Below, piece after piece: positions 51,297 to 59,806 of a DNA stretch of 64,000 nucleotides. This stretch comes from Flavipsychrobacter sp. Lineage in GTDB: Bacteria > Bacteroidota > Bacteroidia > Chitinophagales > Chitinophagaceae. The position numbers and the translations under genes were made by a program. The DNA lies in NCBI GenBank assembly GCA_017849575.1, contig JAFIGV010000007.1:124001-188000 (forward strand), read 5' to 3'. A model generated the notes under the pieces. It was not told the origin of the DNA, searched no databases, and saw only the letters and a list, made by a program, of their open reading frames with translations. Position 1 is the first letter of the stretch. Each line of letters opens with the position of its first letter.

Positions 51297-53741
51297 TCAG
51301 CTACCTTTAAACGAAAGCCCAAACCTCTTAGCAACAAGGCTACTGGCCCCTGTGCTGATGAGCACAATGGTGATGGTGCTGGCAGGCATTAGAATCGCCG
51401 CAATAAGTGGGTTCATTTTTCCTTGTACTGAAATAGCAAGACCGACAAGATTGTACAGCACAGACACCAGAAAGCTGAAGTTGATGATATGCTTTCCCGC
51501 TTTCGAAAGTTTCATCATTCCCGGAAAACTCGCAAACTTACCGGCATCCAGTATGGCATCGCAGGAAGGTGTAAAATTGTTGATATCATCCGCCAGGGTT
51601 ACTCCTACATTGCTCTGTTGCAGAGCGCCTGCATCGTTAAGTCCATCACCCACCATCATCACCCGGTCACCCTTCTGCTGCAGTTGCTCCACATAGTGCA
51701 GTTTATCAATCGGCTTTTGCTCAAAAAGCAATTGACTTCCTGATGAAAAAAGCTCCTGTAATACTTCTTTCTGACGGTCGTTATCGCCCGACAATAACGA
51801 CAGCCGATAACCGTCATCAAGGCGCGGTATGACCTGCGGTATAGACTCGCGAAAGTCGGGAATGAGATAAAATGCGGTGGTACCGCCAGGCAGCAGGGCG
51901 TACATAGCCGCAGCAGGGCCGTCTCCATGACTGACACCGGTGAATGCAGCGTTGCCCAGCTTTATATGATACCCGCCAATCGTAGCTTCCACGCCCTTGC
52001 CGGCATGCTCTTTCCATCCGGACACCTGCAACGTACCGCGCTCGCCGAGGAAGGCCTGCAGCGCTTTGCTGTTGGGGTGACGGCTCGATTTCACCAGGTT
52101 ATACAGCAAGGTTCTTTCATGATCCGTAAGTTGGTGTCCTGAAGTAATCAGGTGACTACTGCCACGGGTGAGCGTTCCTGTTTTGTCGAAAACAATATGA
52201 TCAATCTTTCCTAATTGCTCAATCACGGTTGCATCCCGCAAAAAAAGTCCGTTGATACTGAAAATGCGCAGCAAGCTGCCATTGGTATAGGTAGAGGCCA
52301 GCAGTAACGCGCAAGGACAGGCCACGATCAGCATGGCAGAAACACTGGGAAGAATTTTTGACGGATCGTAAATGGCCCAGTAGGCTGCAGTTGCAGCAGC
52401 AAGCACCAGAAGGCCATAAGTGAAATTTGTGCTGAGTTTATGAATGAAACTCTCGCGCTTATTCTGCTCAGCCTTGTTTTTCTGAAAGGCATAGTGATTC
52501 CACAGCGAGGTAAGATAGCTCCCTGCAACCGGCTTAACAATCCTGATCGTGATCTGCTCCCCAACCTGCCGGCCCCCTGCATAGAGCATGGCTCCCTGTT
52601 TTGCAGCTACCGGCTCACTCTCGCCGGTCACAAAGCTATAATCAACCCTGGCCGAACCGGTTTCCAGCACAGAGTCTGCCGGAATGATCTCATCGTTATA
52701 GAGTTGCACCCGGTCATGCTCCTTCAGATCCTGCAGGCTTTTGCTTACTACACCACTGTCGGTAATCACATTTACCGCTATCGGAAAATAAGACTTGTAA
52801 TCTCTGTGAAAGGAAATGGACTTGTAGGTGCGTTCCTGCACAATTCTTCCCACCAGCATAAAGAAGACAATGCCGCTCATGCTGTCGAGATAGCCGCCGC
52901 CCACTCCCGAAAAAATTTCGAAAAGACTCCGTGAATAAGTGATCAACAGAGCCAACACAATAGGAGCATCAATGTTGAGCATTTTTTGACGGATGCCTGC
53001 CCAGGCAGAACTAAAAAACTCCGTGGCACTGTAGAAAAACACCGGTAGGGAAAGCAGCACATTCAGGTAACGGAACAAATTGACATACTGATGCTCTATG
53101 CCCGTATGGTCTGAAAGATATTCGGGAAAGGAAAGCAGCATAATGTTGCCAAAACAGAAACCCGCAACCCCCAGTTTATAGATTTTCTGCCTGTTGAAAT
53201 TCCGCGCCTTCTTCTGGTCCACATCTTCGAGGCTGATATAAGGCTCATAGCCTACTGTAGCCAGCAGTTCTACCAACTGCCGGAGGGAAACAATATCTTT
53301 TCTGAACCTGATGGTTATTTCCTTAGTCGAAAAATTTACCCTGCTCTCAATAATTCCTTCTCGTATTTTATGAAGATGTTCGAGAAGCCAGAGACAACTG
53401 CTGCAATGGATGCCGGGGAGATAGAGGGTGACGATCGTGACGCTACCGTCTGTGAATTTATATAGCCGTTGAGCTATTTCTTCGTTATCGAGATAAGCAT
53501 ATTTATCACTGCGCAGCGCTTTTATCTGCGTAAGACCGGGATGGTTCTGAATTTTATAGTAATCACACAGCCCGTTTTCGTCCAGTATTTCATAAACCAA
53601 CTTGCAACCTTCGCAACAAAAAAGTTTGTCGTCAATGGCTATAGCATCCGAAATACAAGGAGCGCCGCAGTGATAACACAACAACTCTTCCTTTACCGGC
53701 CGTTCCACAATCAGCGTGCTTTTTTTATCAGCTACAGACAT
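51297..53741 (-). CDS. ccoI: Copper P-type ATPase of the cbb3 cluster (CcoI/FixI)
   Basis: 814 residues. The N-terminus has a cysteine-rich metal-binding part (CYHCGAPC ... FCCEGC, residues ~22-46), then a heavy-metal domain with CSSCLWLL. Membrane helices follow, with the CPC motif VACPCALLLAS, phosphorylation site DKTGTLT and hinge GDGLNDAGAL. CcoI exports or delivers copper for cbb3 assembly. It is the first gene of the locus and is separated from ccoS by 113 bp with a second promoter. The 330 bp upstream of it (53742-54071) include the SWIB promoter and a CTTTG/CAAAG dyad (53829-53842); no other gene is supported there. Confidence 0.93.
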   Translation of the reverse strand: MSVADKKSTLIVERPVKEELLCYHCGAPCISDAIAIDDKLFCCEGCKLVYEILDENGLCDYYKIQNHPGLTQIKALRSDKYAYLDNEEIAQRLYKFTDGSVTIVTLYLPGIHCSSCLWLLEHLHKIREGIIESRVNFSTKEITIRFRKDIVSLRQLVELLATVGYEPYISLEDVDQKKARNFNRQKIYKLGVAGFCFGNIMLLSFPEYLSDHTGIEHQYVNLFRYLNVLLSLPVFFYSATEFFSSAWAGIRQKMLNIDAPIVLALLITYSRSLFEIFSGVGGGYLDSMSGIVFFMLVGRIVQERTYKSISFHRDYKSYFPIAVNVITDSGVVSKSLQDLKEHDRVQLYNDEIIPADSVLETGSARVDYSFVTGESEPVAAKQGAMLYAGGRQVGEQITIRIVKPVAGSYLTSLWNHYAFQKNKAEQNKRESFIHKLSTNFTYGLLVLAAATAAYWAIYDPSKILPSVSAMLIVACPCALLLASTYTNGSLLRIFSINGLFLRDATVIEQLGKIDHIVFDKTGTLTRGSSHLITSGHQLTDHERTLLYNLVKSSRHPNSKALQAFLGERGTLQVSGWKEHAGKGVEATIGGYHIKLGNAAFTGVSHGDGPAAAMYALLPGGTTAFYLIPDFRESIPQVIPRLDDGYRLSLLSGDNDRQKEVLQELFSSGSQLLFEQKPIDKLHYVEQLQQKGDRVMMVGDGLNDAGALQQSNVGVTLADDINNFTPSCDAILDAGKFASFPGMMKLSKAGKHIINFSFLVSVLYNLVGLAISVQGKMNPLIAAILMPASTITIVLISTGASSLVAKRFGLSFKGS

Positions 53742-53997
53742 AATGAGTGTTATTTAGTAAGCGCACAATTACGAAAGTAGAAGCTGCTCAGACAGGCTTC
53801 AGTGACAAGCATTACAGTGCGGAATGATCTTTGTCAGCAAAGGAAGAAGCTTGCAGAAAAGCAGAAAATGGCGGCGGATTATACGCAAAACAGTTGTCAT
53901 CAAAAAATTTTCTGACCGGTTTTTATCAAGAAAAAGAGCATGTATTTCCCCTTTGGGGATAAAATGCGCATAGAAAGGCACTATAGCTATAAAAAGC

Positions 53998-54029
53998 TTG
54001 CACAGTTAAAAAGAGAGTACGTATTTTAA
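53998..54029 (+). promoter_or_regulatory. Probable promoter of the SWIB protein gene
   Basis: TTG (53998-54000), a 21-base spacer and TATTTTAA (54022-54029) partly match the Bacteroidota promoter. They precede an AT-rich leader of about 35 bases before the ATG at 54072. Confidence 0.35.
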
Positions 54030-54071
54030 TGTCTGCAAATACCGCGATTATTAACTATTAAATTTTCAATC

Positions 54072-54503
54072 ATGGCAACAGCCAAAAAAGCACCAGCAAA
54101 AAAAGCAGCAACTAAGGCTGCACCAAAGGCAGCGCCTAAGAAAGCTGCCGCAAAAAGTGCTCCTGCAAAAGCGCCGGCAAAGGCAGCTAAAAAAGCAGCA
54201 CCCAAAAAAGCAGCAGCTCCTAAAAAAGCAGCACCCAAAAAGAAATCTGCCCGCAAACCAAACGCAGCCTTCATGGCTCCTCTGGCGCCTACCGAAAACC
54301 TCGCAGCAGTAATCGGCAACAAGCCCATGCCTCGCACAGAGATCGTAAAAAAGGTTTGGGATTATATCAAAAAGAATGGACTTCAGGATTCTAAGAACAA
54401 AAGAATGATCAATGCCGACGATAAGTTGAAAGCGTTGTTTGGCAAAAATCAGATCTCAATGTTCGAACTGGCCAAAATCGTTAATGACAACGTGAAGAAA
54501 TAG
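54072..54503 (+). CDS. SWIB/MDM2-domain protein with histone H1-like Lys/Ala tail
   Basis: 143 residues. Residues 1-~62 are almost only Lys, Ala and Pro in short repeats (KKAAPKKAAA), like histone H1 and bacterial Hc1/AlgP tails. Residues ~65-143 form a SWIB domain (LAAVIGNKPMPRTEIVKKVW; YIKKNGLQDSKNKRMINADD; LKALFGKNQISMFELAKI). The tail should bind DNA non-specifically; the SWIB part is a protein-interaction fold in eukaryotic chromatin complexes, and in bacteria its partner is unknown. It is likely a nucleoid-associated protein. Its own promoter and terminator suggest independent, perhaps high, expression. Confidence 0.9.
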   Translation: MATAKKAPAKKAATKAAPKAAPKKAAAKSAPAKAPAKAAKKAAPKKAAAPKKAAPKKKSARKPNAAFMAPLAPTENLAAVIGNKPMPRTEIVKKVWDYIKKNGLQDSKNKRMINADDKLKALFGKNQISMFELAKIVNDNVKK

Positions 54504-54527
54504 GCAAAACCTTTTCTAAAAAAACAG

Positions 54528-54552
54528 AGCCGTAGCCCTCGCTGCGGCTTTT
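54528..54552 (+). terminator. Terminator of the SWIB gene
   Basis: An 8-bp stem (AGCCGTAG at 54528-54535 with 54542-54549, one G-T pair) and a 6-base loop are followed by TTTT. Confidence 0.75.
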
Positions 54553-54656
54553 GCATTTCCAGCATTCACTAATGCATGGTTAAGCACTTGCAAACCTGCA
54601 GTTAATCAAACTCGACTGATTGTACTACTCAAAAGTTTTCAGCCATCTTTACATCG

Positions 54657-54812
54657 TTGCAACAGTCCTGCAGGCAGCGCTTGCGGCAAGTACAACTGGC
54701 GCGTGGATTAAGTCGCGGCTTGTAGCTCTATCCACTTGCAGTCTTTCAAAAAAAACCGGATCTTCTTTCTGACTATAAAGCTCTGCCTCCGTCCATACGG
54801 AGGCTTTGCTTT
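54657..54812 (+). ncRNA. Candidate small RNA
   Basis: A promoter-like pair (TTG 54620-54622, 21 bases, CATCTTTA 54644-54651) and, 130 bases on, a perfect hairpin (GCCTCCGT at 54785-54792 with 54797-54804) followed by a T-rich stretch bound a ~156-nt segment without a convincing gene. The SWIB gene upstream already has its own terminator, so this hairpin needs another transcript. The sequence 54553-54656 shows nothing else. Confidence 0.35.
54785..54812 (+). terminator. Orphan terminator-like hairpin
   Basis: A perfect 8-bp stem GCCTCCGT/ACGGAGGC with loop CCAT is followed by TTTGCTTTT. It lies 59 bases before the receiver-protein ATG and ends before that gene's promoter. Confidence 0.6.
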
Positions 54813-54836
54813 TATGTAAACTGCCCAAGAGCATTT

Positions 54837-54866
54837 TTTGATCTGTGCCGAACTCAATTACATTTG
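54837..54866 (+). promoter_or_regulatory. Promoter of the receiver-domain gene (leaderless)
   Basis: TTTG (54837-54840), an 18-base spacer and TACATTTG (54859-54866) match both elements of the Bacteroidota promoter exactly. The box ends 4 bases before the ATG at 54871, so the mRNA is probably leaderless. Confidence 0.7.
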
Positions 54867-54870
54867 TGTT

Positions 54871-55323
54871 ATGCTTCATCGCGATCAGCTCGTTGTCTTT
54901 TTAGGTAATGATCCAAACGATCAGGTAACACTCAAAGAACTGGCTGCTGCGGCGGGCCTTGATGCCGACCTCGTTGTCTTGAACACTGCCGAGCAGCTCA
55001 ACCATTTTCTTTATCGCACCGAGCTGTCAGAACCTTTCAGCTTTATGCGTATTCCTTCGCTTATCGTGCTGGACTTACATTTTTCCGGCAACAAGGGTCT
55101 TGCAGAACTCGAAAGACTAAAAAATCATCCTTTTTTCAAAAAGATCCCGACCATTATAATAGCGGACACTGCCGATGTAGCACACATCGACAAAGCCTAC
55201 AGCCTTGGGTGTGCAGGCTACTTTGCGCGCCCCACGAGCCATGAGGAGTGGACATTGTTGCTCGGATTGATCAGGCAATACTGGTTTGCGGTGGGCTTCA
55301 AACCCGCCCTCGAAAGCATTTAA
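54871..55323 (+). CDS. Stand-alone response-regulator receiver protein, partly degenerate
   Basis: 150 residues. It has the receiver fold with acidic residues near the N-terminus (GNDPND), phosphoacceptor D68 in LIVLDLHFSGNKG and the Thr position in IIADTAD. The conserved Lys of the KP pair is replaced by Arg (YFARPTS), which is unusual for a fully active receiver. Layout resembles the Rcp-type single-domain regulators that work with PAS or phytochrome kinases. No output domain. The start at 54871 is fixed by the promoter just before it. Its stop overlaps that of the convergent small gene. Confidence 0.8.
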   Translation: MLHRDQLVVFLGNDPNDQVTLKELAAAAGLDADLVVLNTAEQLNHFLYRTELSEPFSFMRIPSLIVLDLHFSGNKGLAELERLKNHPFFKKIPTIIIADTADVAHIDKAYSLGCAGYFARPTSHEEWTLLLGLIRQYWFAVGFKPALESI

Positions 55324-55520
55324 ATGCTTGTGTCGGCCATCACTTCCTTGATCACCTGGCAAACTTCGTATTCTTCCTTTTTAATAAAATGATCCATCCA
55401 GCGTCGCAGCAGGTAAGGATTAAGGCGGCTAAATATATTGCGCAGTTCATCTACAGTGTAGTTCCGGATGTTTGTAGAAAGCGGCGTTCGTTCCAGCTTC
55501 TGAGTTGTTGGGTATTTCAT
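55320..55520 (-). CDS. Small hypothetical protein
   Basis: 66 residues from the ATG at 55520 (MKYPTTQKLERTPLS); a GTG at 55529 is an alternative. It is basic and probably helical (YTVDELRNIFSRLNPYLLRRWMDHF). No family was recognised. It lies between the AsmA-like gene (65-bp gap) and the receiver gene, with convergent overlapping stops at 55320-55323. Confidence 0.55.
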   Translation of the reverse strand: MKYPTTQKLERTPLSTNIRNYTVDELRNIFSRLNPYLLRRWMDHFIKKEEYEVCQVIKEVMADTSI

Positions 55521-55585
55521 CGTCTTCACAGTTGGGCTATCAGCATCACAAAAGAGTTATGCCAACACAGTCCGAAATCGAAGGG

Positions 55586-57262
55586 CTACTTCCCTTTCTT
55601 CTCTGCAAAATCCGCCAGGCCGTCATTTCGACCTGCTGTCAGCAGCAAACCCCGGCGTAGCGCCGACCACAGAAGGTTAAAGAACGATTGTGTTCTGCCT
55701 TTGGTTACGGCGGGCGTAACCTGACGTACCTTTTCTCCCTCCATCGGATTGTCGGGATAAATAAGTGCTTTGTTTACCACAAGCGAGAGAATGCCTCTGC
55801 GATCAAGTTCGCCCTCATCTTCCTTGAGCAGCTTTAGTTTAAGATCGTTGTACCGTACCGTGCTACTGCCCCGAAGCGTATGGCCATCAAAACGAAGGTT
55901 TACATCAGCACTCTGCAATTTCAGCGAAGCGATTTCTACAAGTGCCAGGGCGCGTGTAAGCTCATTCACTCTTTGTCCTTCCAGCGGCCCCTGTTGAATG
56001 TGCGCCTCAAAGCCTCCTCCTTCCTGCTGCAGGTTAAACTGAAATGCCGCAGAGAGTTTGCTGCCCCAGGCCATACCCTTCAGGTCGGCTCTACACACTG
56101 CGTGCTGTGCGCGTTGCTCCGGCAGGTTGGTAACATTAGTGATCGTACCCCAACATTTGTCAAAGGGCACGGTGCCCTCCTGCCCCGTTTTATCACTTTT
56201 CTCCACATACCTTATCGTGGCATTGGCTACATGTACCGTATCCACGGAAATGGGAAATGCCGCTTTCAGTAGGGTTTGGCTGGGAATCAGGCGCTGTTTT
56301 TCTTTGTCTCTCGGATAATGCCGGTCGAGGTAAACACGCAGATAAGGGTCACGCAGGTTCAAAGCCCGAAGGATAAACCGCCCCTTCGAAATATCCTCCC
56401 AATTGAAGCCCTCCGCTGTAAGATTGGGTATGCGAACGGTAAACAATTCCTGCCCATGGCCTGACGCTTTATAAAACTCAGCCGAAGAAAACAAGGGTTT
56501 TACATCAAGGTCCCGGATCACTAATTTTTTCTCCGGAGTGGAAAAATGAAAACGACCCGTTTGCAGATTATAGAGCTGTTTGTATTGGGTAATGATGGCA
56601 CTATCAAAGTCGATGCTTCCACTCCGCGCGTAAAAAAATAAGCTACTATCGCGGGGAGCTGAGGGGTCAAAAAGCCATTGGAGCAACCGGACACGCCCGC
56701 CTTTCAAATGAAAGGACTGCGGGTGACTGGCCTGCCAGGTTGTAAATTTTATATCAGGCTTCAAAAGTTCTATTTCGTCTATCTGCAATTGATGCAAGTC
56801 CTGCCGTGTCTCGGCAGGTTTTTCTGAGCTTACCAGTGCAGCATCTACTTTTTCCACCACAAGCTCAGGATGAGCAGCCTGTAGGGCTTTGCAGGAAAAA
56901 TTTCTGTCCGCGATAAAGCCGGCCCACTCTATACTTTTTAAGGAGAGGCGCTGCACCTTCAGCGTAAAAAGCGTTGGAGGAAGGTCTTTTTTAGCCTTCA
57001 GTGCGGCAACCTTAGCCGAATCGGGGAAGATGCGCAGACCACGAACCGTAATATTTTTTGAAAACAAACTAATGGAGACATCTTCTACAGTAACGCGGTA
57101 CAAAGTATCTGTAGCCCTGGCTACCCACTCAGGAAGCCGGCGCTCCACAACACGCTCATAGCGAAGACCAACATACAAGGGTACGGCGGCGGCAATGATC
57201 ACCACAACCACGAGCACAGCCAGCACCACTTTGAACACAGTTTTTTTATTGCGAAGTTTCAC
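55586..57262 (-). CDS. AsmA-like/DUF748-type membrane-anchored protein
   Basis: 558 residues. An N-terminal membrane helix ([20 protein letters not shown]) is followed by a long periplasmic region of repeated beta-strand units ([51 protein letters not shown]), the pattern of AsmA/DUF748 and related lipid-transport bridge proteins. The match is by fold pattern only. It is divergent from aspS with ~98 bp between starts. Confidence 0.6.
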   Translation of the reverse strand: MKLRNKKTVFKVVLAVLVVVVIIAAAVPLYVGLRYERVVERRLPEWVARATDTLYRVTVEDVSISLFSKNITVRGLRIFPDSAKVAALKAKKDLPPTLFTLKVQRLSLKSIEWAGFIADRNFSCKALQAAHPELVVEKVDAALVSSEKPAETRQDLHQLQIDEIELLKPDIKFTTWQASHPQSFHLKGGRVRLLQWLFDPSAPRDSSLFFYARSGSIDFDSAIITQYKQLYNLQTGRFHFSTPEKKLVIRDLDVKPLFSSAEFYKASGHGQELFTVRIPNLTAEGFNWEDISKGRFILRALNLRDPYLRVYLDRHYPRDKEKQRLIPSQTLLKAAFPISVDTVHVANATIRYVEKSDKTGQEGTVPFDKCWGTITNVTNLPEQRAQHAVCRADLKGMAWGSKLSAAFQFNLQQEGGGFEAHIQQGPLEGQRVNELTRALALVEIASLKLQSADVNLRFDGHTLRGSSTVRYNDLKLKLLKEDEGELDRRGILSLVVNKALIYPDNPMEGEKVRQVTPAVTKGRTQSFFNLLWSALRRGLLLTAGRNDGLADFAEKKGK

Positions 57263-57360
57263 TCATTGATTTTAGTAAATATTATGCCAGACACCCGCGT
57301 TGTAGAAACCCCTGTGCCGTCAACAATTCATTATCTTGCAGCCGTTTTCAAAATTCAATT

Positions 57361-59130
57361 ATGTACCGTACACAAACCTGCGGCGCACTGCGCCTTGAGC
57401 ATGCAGGTGAAGAAGTAACCCTGGCGGGATGGGTGCAGACCATTCGTAAGCATGGCAGCATCACCTTTGTAGATCTTCGCGACCGCTATGGGATCACTCA
57501 GCTTTTCTTCAACGAATCGCTCAATACAAGACTCGATGAAACGCCCCTGGGCAGGGAGTATGTGGTGCAGGTGAAAGGAACCGTAGTGGAACGCAGCAAC
57601 AAGAACCCTAAAATGCCCACGGGTGATATAGAAATAGAAGTGAGCGACTTTGCGATCATGAACGTGTCTGCCCTGCCACCTTTTACTATAGAAGAAGAAA
57701 CGGATGGCGGCGACGAACTGAGGATGAAGTACCGCTATCTCGACCTGAGACGCCCTACGCTGAAACGCAATATGGAGTTGCGATACAGGGTAAACCGCTC
57801 AGTGCGTAACTATCTCGACACTCAGGGATTCTGGGATATTGAGACGCCGTTCCTCATTCGGTCGACGCCAGAAGGAGCACGCGATTTTATTGTTCCTTCC
57901 CGCATGAATGAAGGTGAATTCTATGCGTTGCCGCAAAGCCCTCAAACCTTTAAGCAGCTCCTGATGGTGAGTGGCTACGACCGCTATTATCAGATTGTGA
58001 AATGCTTCCGCGATGAAGACTTGCGTGCAGACCGCCAGCCGGAATTCACGCAGATTGACTGTGAAATGAGTTTTGTGGAACAAGAAGATGTCCTTCAGAT
58101 TTTTGAAGGGCTGTTCAAACATGTCTTTCGCGAGATTAAATCCGTGGATATCACCGATGCTTTTCCCCGGATGACCTGGGAAGATGCTATGTGGAACTAT
58201 GGCAATGACAAACCCGACCTTCGCTTCGACATGCCCTTACAGAACCTGAAAGTTAACCATCGGGTTTATTGTGAGGCATTGCAGGGTGTTGACTTCAAAG
58301 TAACCAACGAAGCTGAGACACTCCTGGCAATCGTGGTACCGGACGGGGCCGGCTATACCCGAAAGCAGACCGACGAGCTGACGGAGTGGGTGAAACGCCC
58401 GCAGATAGGCATGACGGGATTGCTCTACATCAAATGCGGCACCGACGGAAGCTTTAAGAGCAGTGTGGACAAATTCTTTGACGAACAAAGACAAAGCGAA
58501 ATCGCAGCATTCTGTAGTGCAAAACCAGGAGACCTAATACTGATACTTGCAGGTAAAGAAGCCCGCACCCGCAAAGCCATGAGTGAGCTACGTATCGAAA
58601 TGGGAGAGCGACTGCAGCTTCGCAATCCGGATGTTTATAAACCGCTCTGGGTGATAGACTTCCCCTTGTTTGAATATGATGAAGATGAAGACCGCTGGGT
58701 GGCAAGACATCACCCCTTTACCGCTCCCAAACCCGAACATGCGGCCTGGATGAACAACCGTGAGCGCTTTGGTGAGATTAAGGCGAATGCATATGATATC
58801 GTACTCAATGGTACCGAGATCGGAGGCGGCTCTATTCGTATCTACCAACGCGATTTGCAGGAACAAATGTTTGCCGCTCTCGGTATGGATCGGGAAGAAG
58901 CAAAAGAAAAATTCGGCTTTTTGCTCGGTGCTTTTGAATATGGTGCTCCACCACACGGAGGCATAGCATTTGGCTTCGACAGGCTGTGCGCCTTGCTGGG
59001 TGGTCAGGAAAGCATCAGAGATTATATTGCCTTCCCAAAAAACAACGCTGGCAGAGATGTAATGCTCAATGCTCCGGCCGCTGTTGATGAAAAGCAATTG
59101 CAGGATCTAAACCTTCGCCTTTCTGTCTGA
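57361..59130 (+). CDS. aspS: Aspartyl-tRNA synthetase
   Basis: 589 residues, the bacterial length. The N-terminal OB fold binds the anticodon ([20 protein letters not shown] in family position); the class II core has motif 2 [18 protein letters not shown] and motif 3 [13 protein letters not shown]; the GAD insertion domain lies between. It charges tRNA-Asp. TATCTTG at 57332-57338, close to the -7 element, lies 22 bp before the ATG. Confidence 0.97.
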   Translation: MYRTQTCGALRLEHAGEEVTLAGWVQTIRKHGSITFVDLRDRYGITQLFFNESLNTRLDETPLGREYVVQVKGTVVERSNKNPKMPTGDIEIEVSDFAIMNVSALPPFTIEEETDGGDELRMKYRYLDLRRPTLKRNMELRYRVNRSVRNYLDTQGFWDIETPFLIRSTPEGARDFIVPSRMNEGEFYALPQSPQTFKQLLMVSGYDRYYQIVKCFRDEDLRADRQPEFTQIDCEMSFVEQEDVLQIFEGLFKHVFREIKSVDITDAFPRMTWEDAMWNYGNDKPDLRFDMPLQNLKVNHRVYCEALQGVDFKVTNEAETLLAIVVPDGAGYTRKQTDELTEWVKRPQIGMTGLLYIKCGTDGSFKSSVDKFFDEQRQSEIAAFCSAKPGDLILILAGKEARTRKAMSELRIEMGERLQLRNPDVYKPLWVIDFPLFEYDEDEDRWVARHHPFTAPKPEHAAWMNNRERFGEIKANAYDIVLNGTEIGGGSIRIYQRDLQEQMFAALGMDREEAKEKFGFLLGAFEYGAPPHGGIAFGFDRLCALLGGQESIRDYIAFPKNNAGRDVMLNAPAAVDEKQLQDLNLRLSV

Positions 59131-59135
59131 TTTGT

Positions 59136-59165
59136 TTTGAATTTGTAACGGCATTATTATCTTTA
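59136..59165 (+). promoter_or_regulatory. Promoter of the 59.2-kb lipoprotein gene
   Basis: TTTG (59136-59139), an 18-base spacer and TATCTTTA (59158-59165, last base off consensus) precede the ATG at 59184 by 18 bases. Confidence 0.5.
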
Positions 59166-59183
59166 TACAGCTAAAAAACGTTT

Positions 59184-59732
59184 ATGAAAAAACTCGTCCT
59201 TTCCACCCTTTTACTTGCCACTGCCGGGCTTGGATTTGTGAGCTGCAACAATGGCGACTATAACGCTACCCCGGCCTCGGGTATCAACCCGCTCAATCCC
59301 ACAGGAGGACTGAACTATAATTTTGACTGGGGCGGCGACGACCCGATGTCTGCGGAAATAAACGGGAACAGTTGGAAAGCTGATGACGCCAGGATGTTTG
59401 AAAATCCTTTCGACAACCGGCAATATGTAGTAGCCGGGTACAAGTACGGCGGCGATACAGCACAAATGGCTATCACCCTGTTGAAAAACGTTGAAGCAGG
59501 CAAAGTGTATTATGTGTTCCACGATAATACAGAAAACACAGCCTACTACGCGAGCAATATCAGCGACGACAATCAGTATTATTACAGCGGAAACACTTCT
59601 GTTGGAGAAGTACACATACAGGAGGCTGATGCCACCCATATTAAGGGGCTGTTTATGTTCCTGGCAAAATCAGACGGCACGGGCCAATATGTCAATGTGC
59701 AAAAAGGCTACTTTAATGTACTTAAGCCTTAA
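59184..59732 (+). CDS. Hypothetical lipoprotein (DUF6252-like)
   Basis: 182 residues. The lipoprotein signal ends TAGLGFVSCNN. The mature part begins with a low-complexity linker, then INGNSWKADDARMF, a pattern common to Bacteroidota lipoproteins in which the opening strand has NGxxW.A, and a compact beta-sandwich of ~130 residues (QYVVAGYKYGGDTAQMAITL). The similarity to DUF6252 is a judgement by pattern. It is transcribed alone, with a promoter and a bidirectional terminator. Confidence 0.75.
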   Translation: MKKLVLSTLLLATAGLGFVSCNNGDYNATPASGINPLNPTGGLNYNFDWGGDDPMSAEINGNSWKADDARMFENPFDNRQYVVAGYKYGGDTAQMAITLLKNVEAGKVYYVFHDNTENTAYYASNISDDNQYYYSGNTSVGEVHIQEADATHIKGLFMFLAKSDGTGQYVNVQKGYFNVLKP

Positions 59733-59755
59733 GCTTCCGACAGCTAAAAAGATAA

Positions 59756-59786
59756 ACGGGCCGCTTGATGCGGCCCGTAATTTTTT
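59756..59786. terminator. Bidirectional terminator between lipoprotein and prolyl oligopeptidase genes
   Basis: A perfect 9-bp stem (ACGGGCCGC at 59756-59764 with 59770-59778) with loop TTGAT is followed by AATTTTTTATT on the plus strand; on the minus strand a TTTATC stretch follows. Confidence 0.8.
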
Positions 59787-59806
59787 ATTCCACTGCCCGG
59801 TTAGCT

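Noticed and set aside
53829-53842. CTTTGTCAGCAAAG dyad upstream of ccoI as an FNR site
   Set aside because: It does not fit TTGAT-N4-ATCAA and the arms are short; no promoter could be placed relative to it.
53799-53981. 60-codon minus-strand frame in the gap upstream of ccoI
   Set aside because: No recognisable features, and AT-rich intergenic composition.
54081-54250. AAAAAAGCAGC-type tandem repeats that could be a satellite
   Set aside because: They encode the Lys/Ala/Pro tail of the SWIB protein and are explained by its composition.
54649-54879. 76-codon minus-strand frame between SWIB and receiver genes
   Set aside because: It runs through the receiver promoter and start and through the terminator-like hairpin; both are better explanations of the DNA.
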